DNA of 64,000 nt. Source: Zygnema cylindricum (taxonomy: Eukaryota > Streptophyta > Zygnematophyceae > Zygnematales > Zygnemataceae). A program made the translations under genes and the position numbers. Location of the stretch: NCBI GenBank assembly GCA_037447655.1, contig JBBHKE010002584.1, positions 95,848 to 159,847 on the forward strand. The letters run 5' to 3'. A model generated the notes under the pieces. The model made no database searches. It was given only the letters and a program-made list of their open reading frames with translations, and was not told the origin of the DNA. Below, one piece after another: positions 1 to 11,900 of this stretch (position 1 is the first letter of the stretch; each line of letters opens with the position of its first letter).

Positions 1-753
1 AATTTTGCCACATCAGCAAGGAGAATTTACACCGCCCATGATGTTTCTTTATGTCAGAATGGAGAAAAAAGTGTATACAAATGAAGTATACTTTCTATTT
101 CTACCCAATTTTGTCCGTTTATTTTTTAAACCACCTTTTTTGGAATGGAATTGGAGTTTTAAGTGCACAATTAAAGCAATTGTCCAAAAATGGTGTATTC
201 TTACCCTAAAAAATGTGAAAATCGCTGGTTTTTTTTCTGTCAGCTATTTTTATTTTTTGATAACTAATTCTTGTTATACAGTTAGACTGGGTGTCTTTTC
301 GACGCTTTCGAACATTTTATGGTTTTAGATCGATTTTTCCCCCCTCAATTTGTAAGGTTTCTGAATTATAAAAGGGTGTTATTACTTCAAAAGTCAAAGG
401 TTGACATCAATGTTTTAAATTTTGACAGTCCTGTTTATGAATTTCAAAAATGTCTTTTCTGTTTATAATGTTTACTGTTATGTTTAAACCTCGAGAAATT
501 TTACAGCATCTCTGTGTTGAAAAATGAAGAAGCTTGTAATTTTGACATTTCAGTTTTTAACGTTTTCATTTAAGTCTATAAAGTTGACATTTGTGTTCAA
601 TTCCCGAGGTTTATGATTAAAATGCCACAAAATTTCAACATTTCAGTATCGGAAAAATGACGAGTTTATAATGTTGGCATTTCTGGCATTTATGTGTATA
701 ATGTTGTTGACATTTATGTCTAGCTGTGTTTAAATTTTGGGTAAATTTTGCAG
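1..753. other. AT-rich sequence, presumably intron of the PDI-like gene
   Basis: No convincing exon was found here. The stretch is AT-rich and precedes a clear 3' splice site at 751-753, so it is most simply intron of the disulfide-isomerase-like gene whose 5' exons lie left of the window. A short open stretch around 285-328 follows an AG but has no good donor. Confidence 0.4.
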
Positions 754-3700
754 GATTTCGAAATTGAAAAGATGAAGGACTTTATTATTCGAGGGAGTTC
801 CCCCCTCGTATATACTCCAGAAGCTTATTATTCTGCACTCGTGATGGGGAGTATCTCTAAAAGCCTGAAAACAAAGGTAAAATAAAAACTTTAAAACAAA
901 TGCATAGAAAAACAAAAAAAAAGCAATAAGCAAATAGAGAACAAAAGTTGAGAGGTGGAAACCAAGAGTGAGAGATTTTTCAATACTTTTTCCTTTTTTT
1001 CAAAGGTTTTGTAAATTACTTTTTGCAAATTATTAATTTTATTGACTTCATTGAAGAAGACAAGTTTATTTATTTCCACATAAACAAATTCAGTTTAAAG
1101 ATCTCGAGAAGCATTACTTTTTTGGGTATTCTCTTTTTCCATTCTACCCATTTTTAGATTCGTTTCTAACATTTCCTCCCTAATTTTTTGTGTGATTTTC
1201 TGGTTTTTTCCTGATCCAATTTTTGTTACTTTGTAATCCCAAAAATTGAAAGTCAAGGCTAACATTATCCCTGTTTTTGTGTAATTTTTCGATCTTTTCC
1301 TTGTACAGGTTATTTTAACTGTCAACCCCAAACACAGTATAGAATATTTTTACAAATCTTTTGAAAGCGCAGCAAAAGTTTGGAAAAATGAAATGATTTT
1401 TAGTATAGAGGATTTTAGCGAAGAGGACCAAGAATTACTGGTAAACCGTTTTTCCTTTTGTTTTGCCTGCTTTTCATTTAGATTTCTATAGAAGATATTT
1501 TTCGCAGTTTTGGGTTTTTAAGAAAAGCTGAAATAATGTTTAATATGGAGGCTTTCGATGAATTTCACCAAAATACATAATGTATTATTAGAAATATACC
1601 TATTTATATGCATTTATCTGTATGTATATACATAAACGTAAACATACATATGCATATGTATGTACAAAAAATATAAATATATGAATGTGCGGAGGTCTAT
1701 ATATTTTTTTCAATCTTTTTTTTCTCTAATATTTTTATGTATTATTTATTATTAACATAAGTTCTAACGATTTTTTTTCTATTTTGTTTTCTTTAGAAAC
1801 ACGGCGTGGACGAAGAAGATCTTCCTGCGATGACGTTCACAGATAGTTACGAAAGAAAAAAATACGTCGTAAAAAAGTTAGAAGCAAATGCCATTCATGA
1901 CTCTATAGAAGATTTTTTGGTGAGTACTTTCCACTATACACATATAGAAGCTCATTCCTTATCTTTGCTGTTATTATCTGCCATCGGGTCATCTATTCCA
2001 GTACCTCTCCCTCTCCTCTCCCTAACTCCCTCCCTCACTTTCTGCCTCTCCTCTTCCTCTACAAAATCTTAAAATTTCCTCCCACTTGTCCCTCTCGAAT
2101 ACCCTCTTTCTCCCCTCCTATGCCACCTCCCCCAACAAACTGCGTTTATCCTCCTCTTGCTCTCTCTCTCACTATCCAAATTTCCCCCTCCCTCTCGCTC
2201 TCCCTCGTGTTCCTCTCTCTCCCTTTCGCTCTCCCTCTCCTCATCTCCATCCCTTCTCTCTCAGCCTGTCGCTCACTCTCTCCCCCTCGTACTCCCTCTC
2301 CCCTCCCTTCCCATCTCCACCTCTCTCTAATCTCCCTCTCCCCCTCCCTCTCCCTCACTCTCTTCCATCCCTTTTCACCTTTTACTACCTCTCCTTCTCC
2401 ATCACTCTCCCTCTCCCTCTCCCATCCCTTACCGCCTCTTACTCCCTCTCCTTGTCCATCTCTATCCCTCTCCCTCTCCCTCTCCCTCACTCTCTTCCAT
2501 CCCTTTTCACCTTTTACTACCTCTCCCTCTCCATCACTCTCCCTCTCACTCTCCCTCTCCCATCCCTTACCGCCTCTTACTCCCTCTCCTTGTCCATCTC
2601 TATCCCTCTCCCTCTCCGTTTCCCTCTTCCTGTACCTCTCTCTCTCCTCTCTCTGTACCCCTAGGATGGCCGTCTTCAACCCGTCGTTCTTAGCGTGGAA
2701 CTCCAAGATTCCGACTTCTCCGGCCCCTCAAAAGTTCTAAATGGAGATATGTTTCCTGATGTGGTTTTAAATTCCGGGAAAAATGGTGAGAACTATGCAT
2801 CGTCCTTATCGTATATCTATACAACTATATATGTACACATATATATTTACATATATCTATCTACAGTATATACACATGTACATATTGGTATTGGTATGTA
2901 TTGTAATGCTATAGCTAATTTGTTGGTTTTGTTTCATTTTTTTTTCAAGTATATATGCAGAGTTCTTGATGTAGAGTACATGCATATGTCTATTTTTGTA
3001 GTTTATTGTGTATTTTTCTCTTATTTTTCTCTTATTGCTTGCACCTTTTTAGGATAGAGGGGGAATTTTAACGTTTTGCGGAAGTATTGAATGTTTTGAA
3101 TCATTCTTCTCAATGTATTATCTAATTTGTTATTTATTTCTTTATTCGAGTTCTGATTTTTTTTGCCTGCTAGGTTTAGCAATCAAAGTTTTGATTATCT
3201 TTTCTTTTGCTGTTTCAATGTGGAAAACATCGGTGATCTATGTATATCATATGCATGTTTTAAATTTTTTTTTTCTACTTTAATGCATTACACTTCTTGT
3301 TTGTTTTTCTTGTTAATAATATTCATTTTTTTTTTTTTTTCAGTTTTGGTTTTATTACACTCCTCGCGGGGAGAAAAATCGACCTTGAAAACATATGATA
3401 AAGTCGCGATAGCACTAAAAGACGACAAAACAATCACTGTAGCCAAAATCGTAAGTTTTGTCTTTATCCCGAATTACAAAACTATTAAAAGTAGCTGAGT
3501 GAAACGATTTCAAACAATAACAAAATCAATTGACCTCTTTACCATTTTTTTTTTTTAAACGAGCAGTTAAAAAGGTTGTCATAAACTCTTTTCAACCTTC
3601 ACCTCTCCCCTCCTCCCCCCACCCATCCCTCCTTCTCAACCAATTAAAAAGGGGAAAAAGTTATATGAATCACAAGTGCTTTAAAAATAAAAATTTAGGA

Positions 3701-5166
3701 TTATATTAAATGAAAAAAGTTAATTTTGACCTACCAAACACTAAAGGAGACTTATTTTCATCATTTTTTCCTTTCTCCCATTTTTTCTATCACATTTTTC
3801 AATTTCCCATTTTTTTTTTTTTTTTTGGGGGGAGGTTCTATTTATTGTACCCAAAAAAAAAACTACACTATTTGCATTCAAAAGTTATCCGTCGTACTAT
3901 GTTTACATTGTATTTTTATTATTATTTTGTTTATCATCCCCCCCCACCTCACCTCTCACTCCCATCTTGTCTTCCTCCCCCTACCGTACACTTCCCCCCC
4001 GCCCCCTTCCTCTTTCCCACCAATTCCCACTCTCTCCCTCTCATTTTCGCTCTATCTCTCTTTCTCTCCTTCTTTCCACTCCTTCCGCATCCCGCCTTCG
4101 TCTCTTCCCCTCATCCCCTCTCCCCGGCCCACCATCCATTCTCTCCTTCTCCTTCTCTTAACCTAGCTCTACCACCATCCATTCTCCCTGCCTACCTCTC
4201 TTCCTAGTGCCCTCTCCTTCCCTCTCCCTCCACCTCCCTCTTACCTCTGTCCCTTTAATTCCTGTAGATCCGTACCTCTCCCTCTATCTCCCTCTAACTC
4301 CATCTACCTCCCTCTATCTACCTCCCTCCCCCTATACCTCCCATTTAATCTCTCTACCTCCCTCTACCTCTCACCCTCTATCTCCTTCCGTTTACTTCCC
4401 TCCCTCTACCTCCCTTCCTATGCCTCCCTCTAACTCCCTCTATCTCCATCCCTCTCCCTCTACGCCATTTTTTCTGCTTTTACAACCCTTTACCTCCATC
4501 TACCTCCCTCGGTCTCCCTTCCTCTACCTCTCTCGCTCTCCCTCTCTCTACCACTCTCTGCCTCCCTCTATCTCCCTCTAAACTCCATTCCTCTACCTCC
4601 CTCCATCTCCCTCTCTCTGCCACTACCTCCCTCTACCTCTCTCTATGTCCCTCTACCTCCCTATAACTCCCTCCCTGTATCTCCTTCCCTCTACCTCTAC
4701 CTCCCTACCTACTTCCACCCCTCCCTCTCTCTCCCTCCCTCCATCTCCCTCCCTCCACCTCCGTCCCTCCACCTCCCTTCCTCTCCTCCCTCTCCTTCCG
4801 CCTCCCGCTCTCTACCTCCCTCTGCCTCCCTCCTCTCTCTCCCTCTCCCTCCCTCTACCTCCCTCTGCCTCTCTCTAACTCTCTCCCCTACTTACCCAGA
4901 ATATGGAATTAAACGACATTCCCGGTAAAAAATTTGTATTACGAGGAACGGAAACCATTTATTTTGTGAATACTCGCGGATTAATTTATGATTTTAAGGG
5001 AGAAATTTCGGTCGAAAAATTAAAATCTTTTGTAACGGAATTTAAGTCGGATGATCTAAGTATTTCGCCTGCACGAGGTTTAAATTCAGATCCAAACTCG
5101 CAAAAAAAGTTAAATCTGGGTTTAATAAACAAAGATTCGGTTTCCATTGGAAAAGACGAATTGTAA
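754..5166 (+). CDS. Protein disulfide isomerase-like protein, 3' part (b'-a' domains, KDEL)
   Basis: Six in-phase exons: 754-876, 1309-1440, 1797-1919, 2665-2785, 3344-3450 and 4900-5166 (TAA stop). The first three read as the PDI b' domain, with a DEEDLPA stretch like the family's hinge of that domain. The last three read as the a' thioredoxin fold. The protein ends in KDEL, the ER-retrieval signal, so it should be an ER-lumen foldase or chaperone. The usual CGHC active site of a' is replaced by GEKS (HSSRGEKS), and the residues before TIYF, normally containing a cis-proline, are TE. This copy of the domain therefore cannot do thiol chemistry. The N-terminal a and b domains lie outside the window. 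Two introns are filled with C/T-rich repeats on the coding strand. Identity as PDI family is well supported; the subclass is not determined. Confidence 0.82.
1994..2660 (+). repeat. C/T-rich low-complexity intron tract
   Basis: An almost pure pyrimidine tract of CTCCCT-like units fills the 3' part of the intron 1920-2664 and runs right up to the acceptor. It contains a duplicated block of about 130 bp (2341-2470 compared with 2471-2600). Open frames across it on both strands are low-complexity artefacts. Confidence 0.8.
3942..4890 (+). repeat. C/T-rich low-complexity intron tract
   Basis: About 950 bp of degenerate CTCCCT / CTACCTCC repeats occupy the last PDI intron (3451-4899) and end at its 3' splice site. 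Pyrimidines are on the coding strand. Confidence 0.8.
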
Positions 5167-6640
5167 GAAAATCGAAGCAAAATTTTATGTTGATTCAAAC
5201 ATGATTTTTTATTTATTTATTTTCTTGAAAAGGAGGAAACCATTATTGTTGATTCGAGTTTTATATTTTTTCAATTTAAGGTTGAATAGTTGATACGACT
5301 TTAATATTTTTTCAATGTAAGGTGAAATAGGAGAGAGAAGAAAAGAAAAGAAAAGATACCACATCGTTTTGAGTAAAGAAAAGTAGTCTTGTTTGTGAAC
5401 TATTTCAATTTTAGTTAAAATATAATTTTTATTTTGCAAGTGTCTTGATTTGATTTTACTTATTCGTTATTGTTATCTGTTTTTTTATTTCTATTAGATT
5501 ATAAATTTTGAATTTCTATATCCAATTTAACTCCAATTTTGCAAGTCTTTTGATACTTGCAAATGCTGAACAAAACCCTCAAAAAACTCCCAAAAGAAAA
5601 AAAATGCAAATTATTTCCAAAATCATTCAAAGTAACAGCTTGGGCATCTTTTTATTTTATTTTCACCTTTTTACCTTTCCTTTTTAATTCACTTACGATT
5701 ATTTTATCCTTTTTTAAGGAATACAATATTAAATATGAAATTTGAACAATACCAATACGGCGCAAATCATCCCCTATCAGCCTTTGAGTTTCCCTCGTCA
5801 CATGACATATTATATAATATATTATATAATGATTTTCAAGTCGGGTTGTCGTTTACAACTAGTTTAAAGGTTATCTTTGACAATTCCGCCTGTCAGTTCC
5901 AGTTTATATGTTGAAGTTGACATGTCATAATCCGTGGTTTATTGTTTGTATACATTTATAGATTTTTAAGACTTTTTAGGTATTTTAGGGCTATCGAGGG
6001 TTATTTTTTTTTGCAATTTGTAGTTAGTGAATCAGTGTTATACTCGACAATTTTGCGAGGTATCGACATTGACAATTTCACGCAATTTTAGCAGTATTTC
6101 GGAATTGTATTGGCTCGTACGGAAAGAAGTTATGAAAAGTACAAGAAGCCTTTAGATTAGAGTCACACTTTATCACACTTAGATTGATGTGTTTGTGTGA
6201 TCAGTGGCAAAAAACAAGGCGGTGGCATTATATGATTGGATCACATTTAAATTGTAAACTATTAAGTACATAAGGCAATGAGAAAAGGTAAAACTTTATC
6301 AATCACAACATTTTTTTTTAGCATTCACGATTAGTTAAAGAGTGTTACCAACTTTATTGATATTTTTTCTCTTACATTCGTGTTTTCTACCTTCGCGTTT
6401 GTACGCTTTCGCCTTGTGGCCCTTTGATTATAAATTGACTACAAAATCGATTGAAAACTTACTTCTCTACTTCTGTTGTGGATGCATATTTTTTCTCTTT
6501 TGTCTTTACCTCCTCTCCTATTATTAAATTTACCTCTGCATGATTTGTTCTTGTTGGTTATTCGTTGGTGACCTAATTCAGGCATTTCGAGCGACCACAA
6601 GAATTTTTGGAGCCACGCGACCCGAACCTGATGACAGGAT
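5167..6640. other. Intergenic AT-rich DNA
   Basis: No coding exon or RNA gene is recognised. The only visible structure is an AT-rich palindrome of about 26 bp at 5806-5831. The PDI polyadenylation region should lie at the left end. Confidence 0.4.
5806..5831. repeat. AT-rich palindrome
   Basis: A near-perfect inverted repeat of TATA/ATAT steps about 26 bp long. It could be a replication slippage product or a small-element remnant. No function is implied. Confidence 0.5.
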
Positions 6641-6718
6641 ATCACTGAGGCACCAATCAAAAGCACCAGTCAGACGCACCAGTCAGAAGCACCAGTCAGA
6701 AACACCAGCACTAGTTAG
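6641..6718 (+). repeat. 13-bp satellite, left part
   Basis: Tandem copies of a 13-bp unit close to AGTCAGAAGCACC run up to the left LTR of the composite copia insertion. The array resumes on the other side at 20411, so it is the interrupted target site. The last five bases, GTTAG (6714-6718), are repeated at 20411-20415. Confidence 0.85.
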
Positions 6719-7607
6719 TGTTGTTTTTGGAAAGCTTTCAGTCTCAGCATATTAGTAGGACGACAGAAAGGTAGTAATTTGTAGCGTAAGTTTCCTAAGG
6801 ATATGCGTCATCACTTGAGTACAGTACAGGACAACGCAGCTGCTATACAGACAAAGCAGCGCAGCTGCTATGTAGACAGAGCAGCACAGCAGCTGCAGAC
6901 AAAGCACCGCAGCAGCGAAGCTGCGACACAGACAGGACAAAGGCAGCTGCGGTTACTTTGGATATGATCCGTACAAACAACGCAGCTGCTGCTATCTTGG
7001 ATATGATTCGGTGCAGGACACCGCAACCGCGGGTGATGTGAATGTGATCCGGTACGAGACAACGCAGCTGCGATTGATATGAATCAAGTCAACGGACGAG
7101 ATTCATAACAGTATCACAAGTGACTTAGCCGACAAGTATTTGTACAATCACTTAATATAGATTCTGAGTAATATTGACTGTACGATGATAGATTAGGTTG
7201 GCACGATTAGGAACACGTAGATCTCAGTAGGTGGGTTGATTTTGGACGTACCTCTCAGGTACACTTGTATCGGTGGTAGAACACCGAAAGTATAAGACTT
7301 AGGACTAAGAGCATTTTTATGTATCCAAACTTTCAAGTAGTAAAACTACAGACAGTTTTTGGGAAACTTTTGAGTATTATAACTTGAGTGTTGTCAAGTC
7401 AATTGTGCTGAAACTTTGGGAGTTGTCAGTGTTTATGCTACTCTATATTCTGATAGAGTTTTGTGAGGTTTGAATTCTTGTATAAGAATTGGTGAGCATT
7501 TAAGAACAGCTGTTTGGTAGGATTCTTGATAGCTTCTGAGAGTGTATCATGTCTACGTCTACTACTACTGCTGCTCCTCCACCTGCACCGGTGGTAGTAG
7601 AACAACA
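6719..7607 (+). repeat. LTR of copy A (5' LTR)
   Basis: 889 bp, starting TGTTG and ending CAACA. It shares near full-length similarity with 11901-12799, 12853-13751 (inverted) and 19514-20410. It contains a cluster of CAGCTG-rich imperfect repeats near its start (about 6835-6950). The end of the LTR holds an ATG-led open stretch rich in Thr, Ala and Pro that runs toward gag. Confidence 0.88.
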
Positions 7608-7654
7608 GGTTAAGACGCACCACGCTTCCGCTGCGCCACAATTTTATAACAACA
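7608..7654 (+). other. tRNA-primer-like insertion after the 5' LTR of copy A
   Basis: Between the CAACA end of the LTR (7607) and a second CAACA followed by GGTTATGGGCCTG (7655 on) lies 47 bp. Its reverse complement contains TGGCGCAGCGGAAGCGTGGT, the D-arm region of initiator tRNA-Met. Copy B lacks this insertion: there the LTR end is followed directly by a GGTAATGGGCCTG variant of the primer site. Confidence 0.65.
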
Positions 7655-7667
7655 GGTTATGGGCCTG
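7655..7667 (+). promoter_or_regulatory. Primer binding site of the copia element
   Basis: GGTTATGGGCCTG directly follows CAACA. It is complementary to the anticodon-loop region of initiator tRNA-Met and not to the tRNA 3' end. This matches the half-tRNA priming known for Drosophila copia. Confidence 0.65.
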
Positions 7668-8504
7668 TCATCAAGAATTCTTATCTTTTCCGGGGATAAG
7701 TATGTTTACTGGGCGGATAAGGTGGAGACACATTTTGAGAATGTCAATCTTTTGGATATATTAAATGGTTCGCTGGATGAATCTGATCCGTCATGGTCTA
7801 AGAAAAATACGCAAGCTCGTTCTATTATGAAATTTTGTATATTTGAGGACTTAGCTATGTCTCGGGTAAAAATGAAAAAAGCAATTGATATATGGAAATC
7901 CCTTAAAATTGATTATGAAAAGGCTAATGTCCAGGAAGAGCTTCTATTGGCTGGAAAAATTTGGGACTATAAGTACACTGGCGGTACAATGGTTGAATAT
8001 TCTAACAAATTTCGTATTTTTGTAGATGCACATGCCTGTGCAGGTGGGGTGTTTCCTCCGTTTCAACACACAACATTGATCATGAGGGGTCTCCCTTGTA
8101 GTATGAAAGGAGCATCTGACATGCTCAAACAGAAAGATAAAGCTAGTTGGACTTTACAATTAGCCATCAATATTTTACTAGAGGAGGAAGCTACATCTAA
8201 TATTCTCAATGTTGGGCAAGTAGAGGCTTTCAATTCAGACTTTGGGAGGAAAGGTCAATTTAATCAGCAACGTAATCAGTTTCACCAGTGCAAACAGTTT
8301 AATCAGGGTGGAAATAGACAATCAAACAATGCATGTTTTTATTGTAGTGAAAGAGGTCATGGATACAAATTCTGTCCTAAACTGAAACAAGCTAACGATA
8401 CAGGTTTATACAGGCCGGAACGGCAACAAAGTCAGTTTTACAAAAGCTTCACGAGGCCTACACCTCGTGGAAATGCACTGTTTTCAGCTTCTTCATCACT
8501 CTAG
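7659..8504 (+). pseudogene. copia gag (copy A)
   Basis: A 281-codon frame with the copia Gag profile: an N-terminal YWADKVETHF block, a central alpha-helical Gag region, an Asn/Gln-rich stretch and one zinc knuckle of the CX2CX4HX4C form (CFYCSERGHGYKFC) near the C-terminus. The likely upstream start at 7549, inside the LTR, is out of frame with it because of the tRNA-like insertion. A TAG at 8502 separates it from the protease. Gag would form the virus-like particle. Confidence 0.75.
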
Positions 8505-11500
8505 GATGAGACTCTGACATTTTCTAAGGAGGACAACACGGATCTATTCGCTATGGCGGCAGCAATGGAGGTCGCGAAGGACCCAGGATGGATAATGAAT
8601 ACAGGAGCGTCAGCCCACATGTGTTGGAACAAGGCCATCTTCAAAAATCTGAAAGCAACGCCATAGAAAAATATTTATTATGCCTGTGGAATGAGTGTCC
8701 AAACTCGTGCTATGGGTGATGTGTTCTTGCTAGTTGATGTAGAAGGAAAAGCAATTGAAAGGACTCTTCACAATATCTTATTTGTGCATGACTTTAAGAA
8801 AAATCTGTTTTCTACGTCGTTGGTAGAGAGTAAAGGCTTTGAGGTTACTTTGAAAAATGTTCGGCAGGTTGTTAGCAAAAATGGCAAGGTTGCGATTACA
8901 GGTACTAGAGATAGTAGCAAGATGTATCGCATGGATATGGCTAATACCAAGGAGAATGATGTTCTGTATTCCGGTGTTTTGCACTCAGATGAGTTATGGC
9001 ATAAAAGATTAGGCCATGTCAACTATGATAGTTTGAGGAAAATGGTCCGTGCTGGAAAAATAGAGGGTGTATCAATCACAGATGAGCCGGTCAAATCTTG
9101 TGATGGTTGCGCTTTAAGAAAAATCCACCGATTGCCATTTCCTAAAGAGTATAAGCATCGGTCAACGAAACTGTTGCAACAAATTCATTCGGATGTTTTT
9201 GGTCCTGCGAAGGTTCCATCTTCCGGGGGGATGAAATATATGGTCACCTTCACAGATGATTTCTCAAGGTTTACAAAAGTTTATTTCATGAAGGAGAAGA
9301 GTGAAGTGTTTGGTCACTTCAAACAATATTAAGCATGGGTTGAAAAACTTCATAATTTACATATTTTGCAGCTCAGATCGGACAATGGTGGTGAATATAC
9401 CTCGAAAGAATTTGAAACCTTTTAACTCGAGAGAGGTAATGGTCATCTATTGACTGTTCCATATTCACCGGAACAAAATGGGGTGTCGGAGAGACTAAAT
9501 ACAACTCTCACAGAGAGCTCTAGGTCGATGCTCGCAGATAAAAATGTGGATCCGAAATTCTAGGCTGAGGCTCTAAATTGTGCAGTTTATATTAAGAATA
9601 GGATAGGATCCAGATCGGTGGACACTACTTCTTACGAGATCTGGACAGGTAGCAAACCAGATGTTAGCCATTTCAAAGTCTTTGGTAGTCAATGCTTTAT
9701 ATTGGATACGTCCACAAATAGATGGAAAATGGACCCGAAGGGACTACCGGGTATTTTGTTAGGATATGACGATCACTCAAAAGGTTATAGAGTCTTTGTG
9801 TTTGAGAGGCAAAAAATAGTTGTAGCTCAGAATTTTATTGTAAAGGATGAGCTTGACTCCGTAGATTTATTTAAAATAACAGAGCAGCAAAAGCAGCAAA
9901 AGGTACAGGAATATGTCATTTTAGATTGCATGCAAGAAATTATTCCACAGATGCAACATTCTCTGGTAGTGACTCCAGAGTCAGACTCTCTCCAACCTCC
10001 TCAACAAGTTCAGTTCCAACCGGACTGACAGTAGTCAATCCACACAGATCGCAACTAGCGCAATTAGCGCAATGCGCGGCATCCGACGATCTCAGCCTCA
10101 AAATTTCCGGGGGGTAGAAGATCCAGCAACCGCCTGCAAGCAAGCTCTCACTTTGCCTACTCGGCAGCCTCAAGGGAGCCTTTGACCATTCAGGAGGCCT
10201 TCTCATCACCTGAACGGCATCACTAGATCGAGGCAACAAACGACGAAATGAAGTCCATCATGGAGGCTCAAACATGGGAGCTTCTGAGCCTTTCTCCGGA
10301 CTAGAAGCGATCGGCAGCAAATGGGTATTTTAGGTGAAGTTAAATCCCGACAACACCATTGAACGTTATAAAGCCAGACTTGTGGCAAAGGGGTATAATT
10401 AAAAGGAAGGAATCGATTTTGAAGAAACATTTTCTCCGGTTGTAAGATTTTTGACACTTAGGATTTTGCTGTCCTTAGCTGCTATAGAAGATAGGGAAAT
10501 ACATCAGATGGATGTAAAGACGGCCTTTTTGCATGGAGAACTAGAAGAGACCATTTACATGTAGCAGCCTAAAATGTATGTGGAACCAGGAAAAAAACAC
10601 TTAGTATGCAAGTTGCTAAAATCTCTGTACGACCTAAAGCAAGCCCCTAGACAGTGGAATCTGAAGCTTGATGAATTCTTGACTAGCCTAGGATTCAAAC
10701 GATAAGTACTAATCACTCTGTCTACGTTCTAAACGGTGAAAATGGGATAGTGTATATAGCGGTATATGTAGATGATTTTCTATTAATTAGCAAATCAATG
10801 GCTGAAATTAACAAAATTAATACTGCTCTAGACTCACGGTTCAAGATGAAAGACCTCGGTGAGGCAAAAAATATTTTGGGTATTCAGGGAGAGAGGAACA
10901 GAAATAAAAAAGTAATAAAATTGACTCAAAAAGAGGCTATTGGAAACATGTTAGATGAGTATGGAATGCGGGGGGCAAAAGGATGTCTAACTCCAATGGA
11001 GGTTCAGCAAAAGTTAGAGGGAGAAGAGACAAAACCAGGTGTCATTGTTAGCGAGTATTTAGAATCACAAGAGAATGATTATATGACACAAATACCTTAC
11101 AGACAGATAGTGGGAAGCTTATTATATTTCATGAATTGTACCCGTCCTAACATTGCTGCAGCACTCGGGGTACTGAGAAGGAGTCTAGAGAATCCGAGAA
11201 AATGTGACTTTGATGCAGCAAGGAGAGTCTTAAGATATTTGGCCGGAACGAAAGACCTCAAACTCACACTAGGCGGAGGAGAAGTAAAACTGCAAACGTG
11301 GAGTGATGCAAGCTATGGCGACATGCCAAGCCGGAAATCCACCACGGGATTCGTTCTACAAGTTGGGAACGGTACTTGCTGCTGGAGCGAAGGTGACAGC
11401 ACAATCGACAATAGAGTCAAAATATATGGCAGCAAGCTCGGCCCTCAAAGAACTCTTATGGGTAAAATCCATGTTACTAGAACTAGGATACATGCAAATT

Positions 11501-11740
11501 GGTCCATAGGTGATCTGGTGTGATAACCATCCTGCCATTGCCATTGCTTCTAACCCGAGTCATCATTTCAAAAGCAAGCACATGGATGTAAGATTACACT
11601 TTGTAAGAGAAAAAGTGTTCTCTAGAGTGATTAAATTATGTTATTTGCCAGATGCAAAAATGATTGCTGATATGCTCACTAAAGCTCTCCTTGCTCCTTA
11701 ACTGAAGTATTGTAGGGACACAGTGGGATTAAGTGAATAG
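8505..11740 (+). pseudogene. copia pol (copy A): protease, integrase, RT, RNase H
   Basis: A decayed polyprotein. The protease motif reads NTGASAHMC, with Asn where the catalytic Asp belongs. A GAG-pre-integrase block (LWHKRLGHVNYDSLRKM) and an integrase core follow, with TFTDDFS and SDNGGEY; the catalytic Glu lies in the YSPEQNGVSER block. The RT has YVDD (10768-10779), and the RNase H region ends in a KYC..GLSE tail. In-frame stops include 8664, 9330, 9423, 9561, 10026, 10224, 10400, 10562 and 11507. A one-base deletion near 10695 and other indels break RT and RNase H. The copy cannot encode its own transposition. Confidence 0.85.
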
Positions 11741-11890
11741 TTGAATTGCTGCACTGCTATACTGCCATGCTGCGATAAGTCCACCATTAAGATGTAGTGG
11801 GACAGGGTGACTTGCTAATTGCTATATTGCTATGCTGCGATGCTGCGCTAGTCTGTCATCGCAGCTGCGCCAGTATACTGAGTGTAAAGC

Positions 11891-11900
11891 TTTAAGGGAG
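11891..11900 (+). other. Polypurine tract of copy A
   Basis: TTTAAGGGAG immediately precedes the 3' LTR. The same stretch precedes the LTR of copy C (19504-19513) and, on the minus strand, that of copy B (13752-13761). This is the expected plus-strand primer position. Confidence 0.6.

Noticed and set aside
2086-2740. Overlapping long open frames (Ser/Leu/Pro-rich on plus, Arg/Glu-rich on minus)
   Set aside because: They lie in a pyrimidine repeat tract inside a PDI intron; open frames in such repeats are expected.
3710-4878. Several Pro/Ser/Leu-rich frames
   Set aside because: Same reason: C/T-rich intron tract ending at a 3' splice site.
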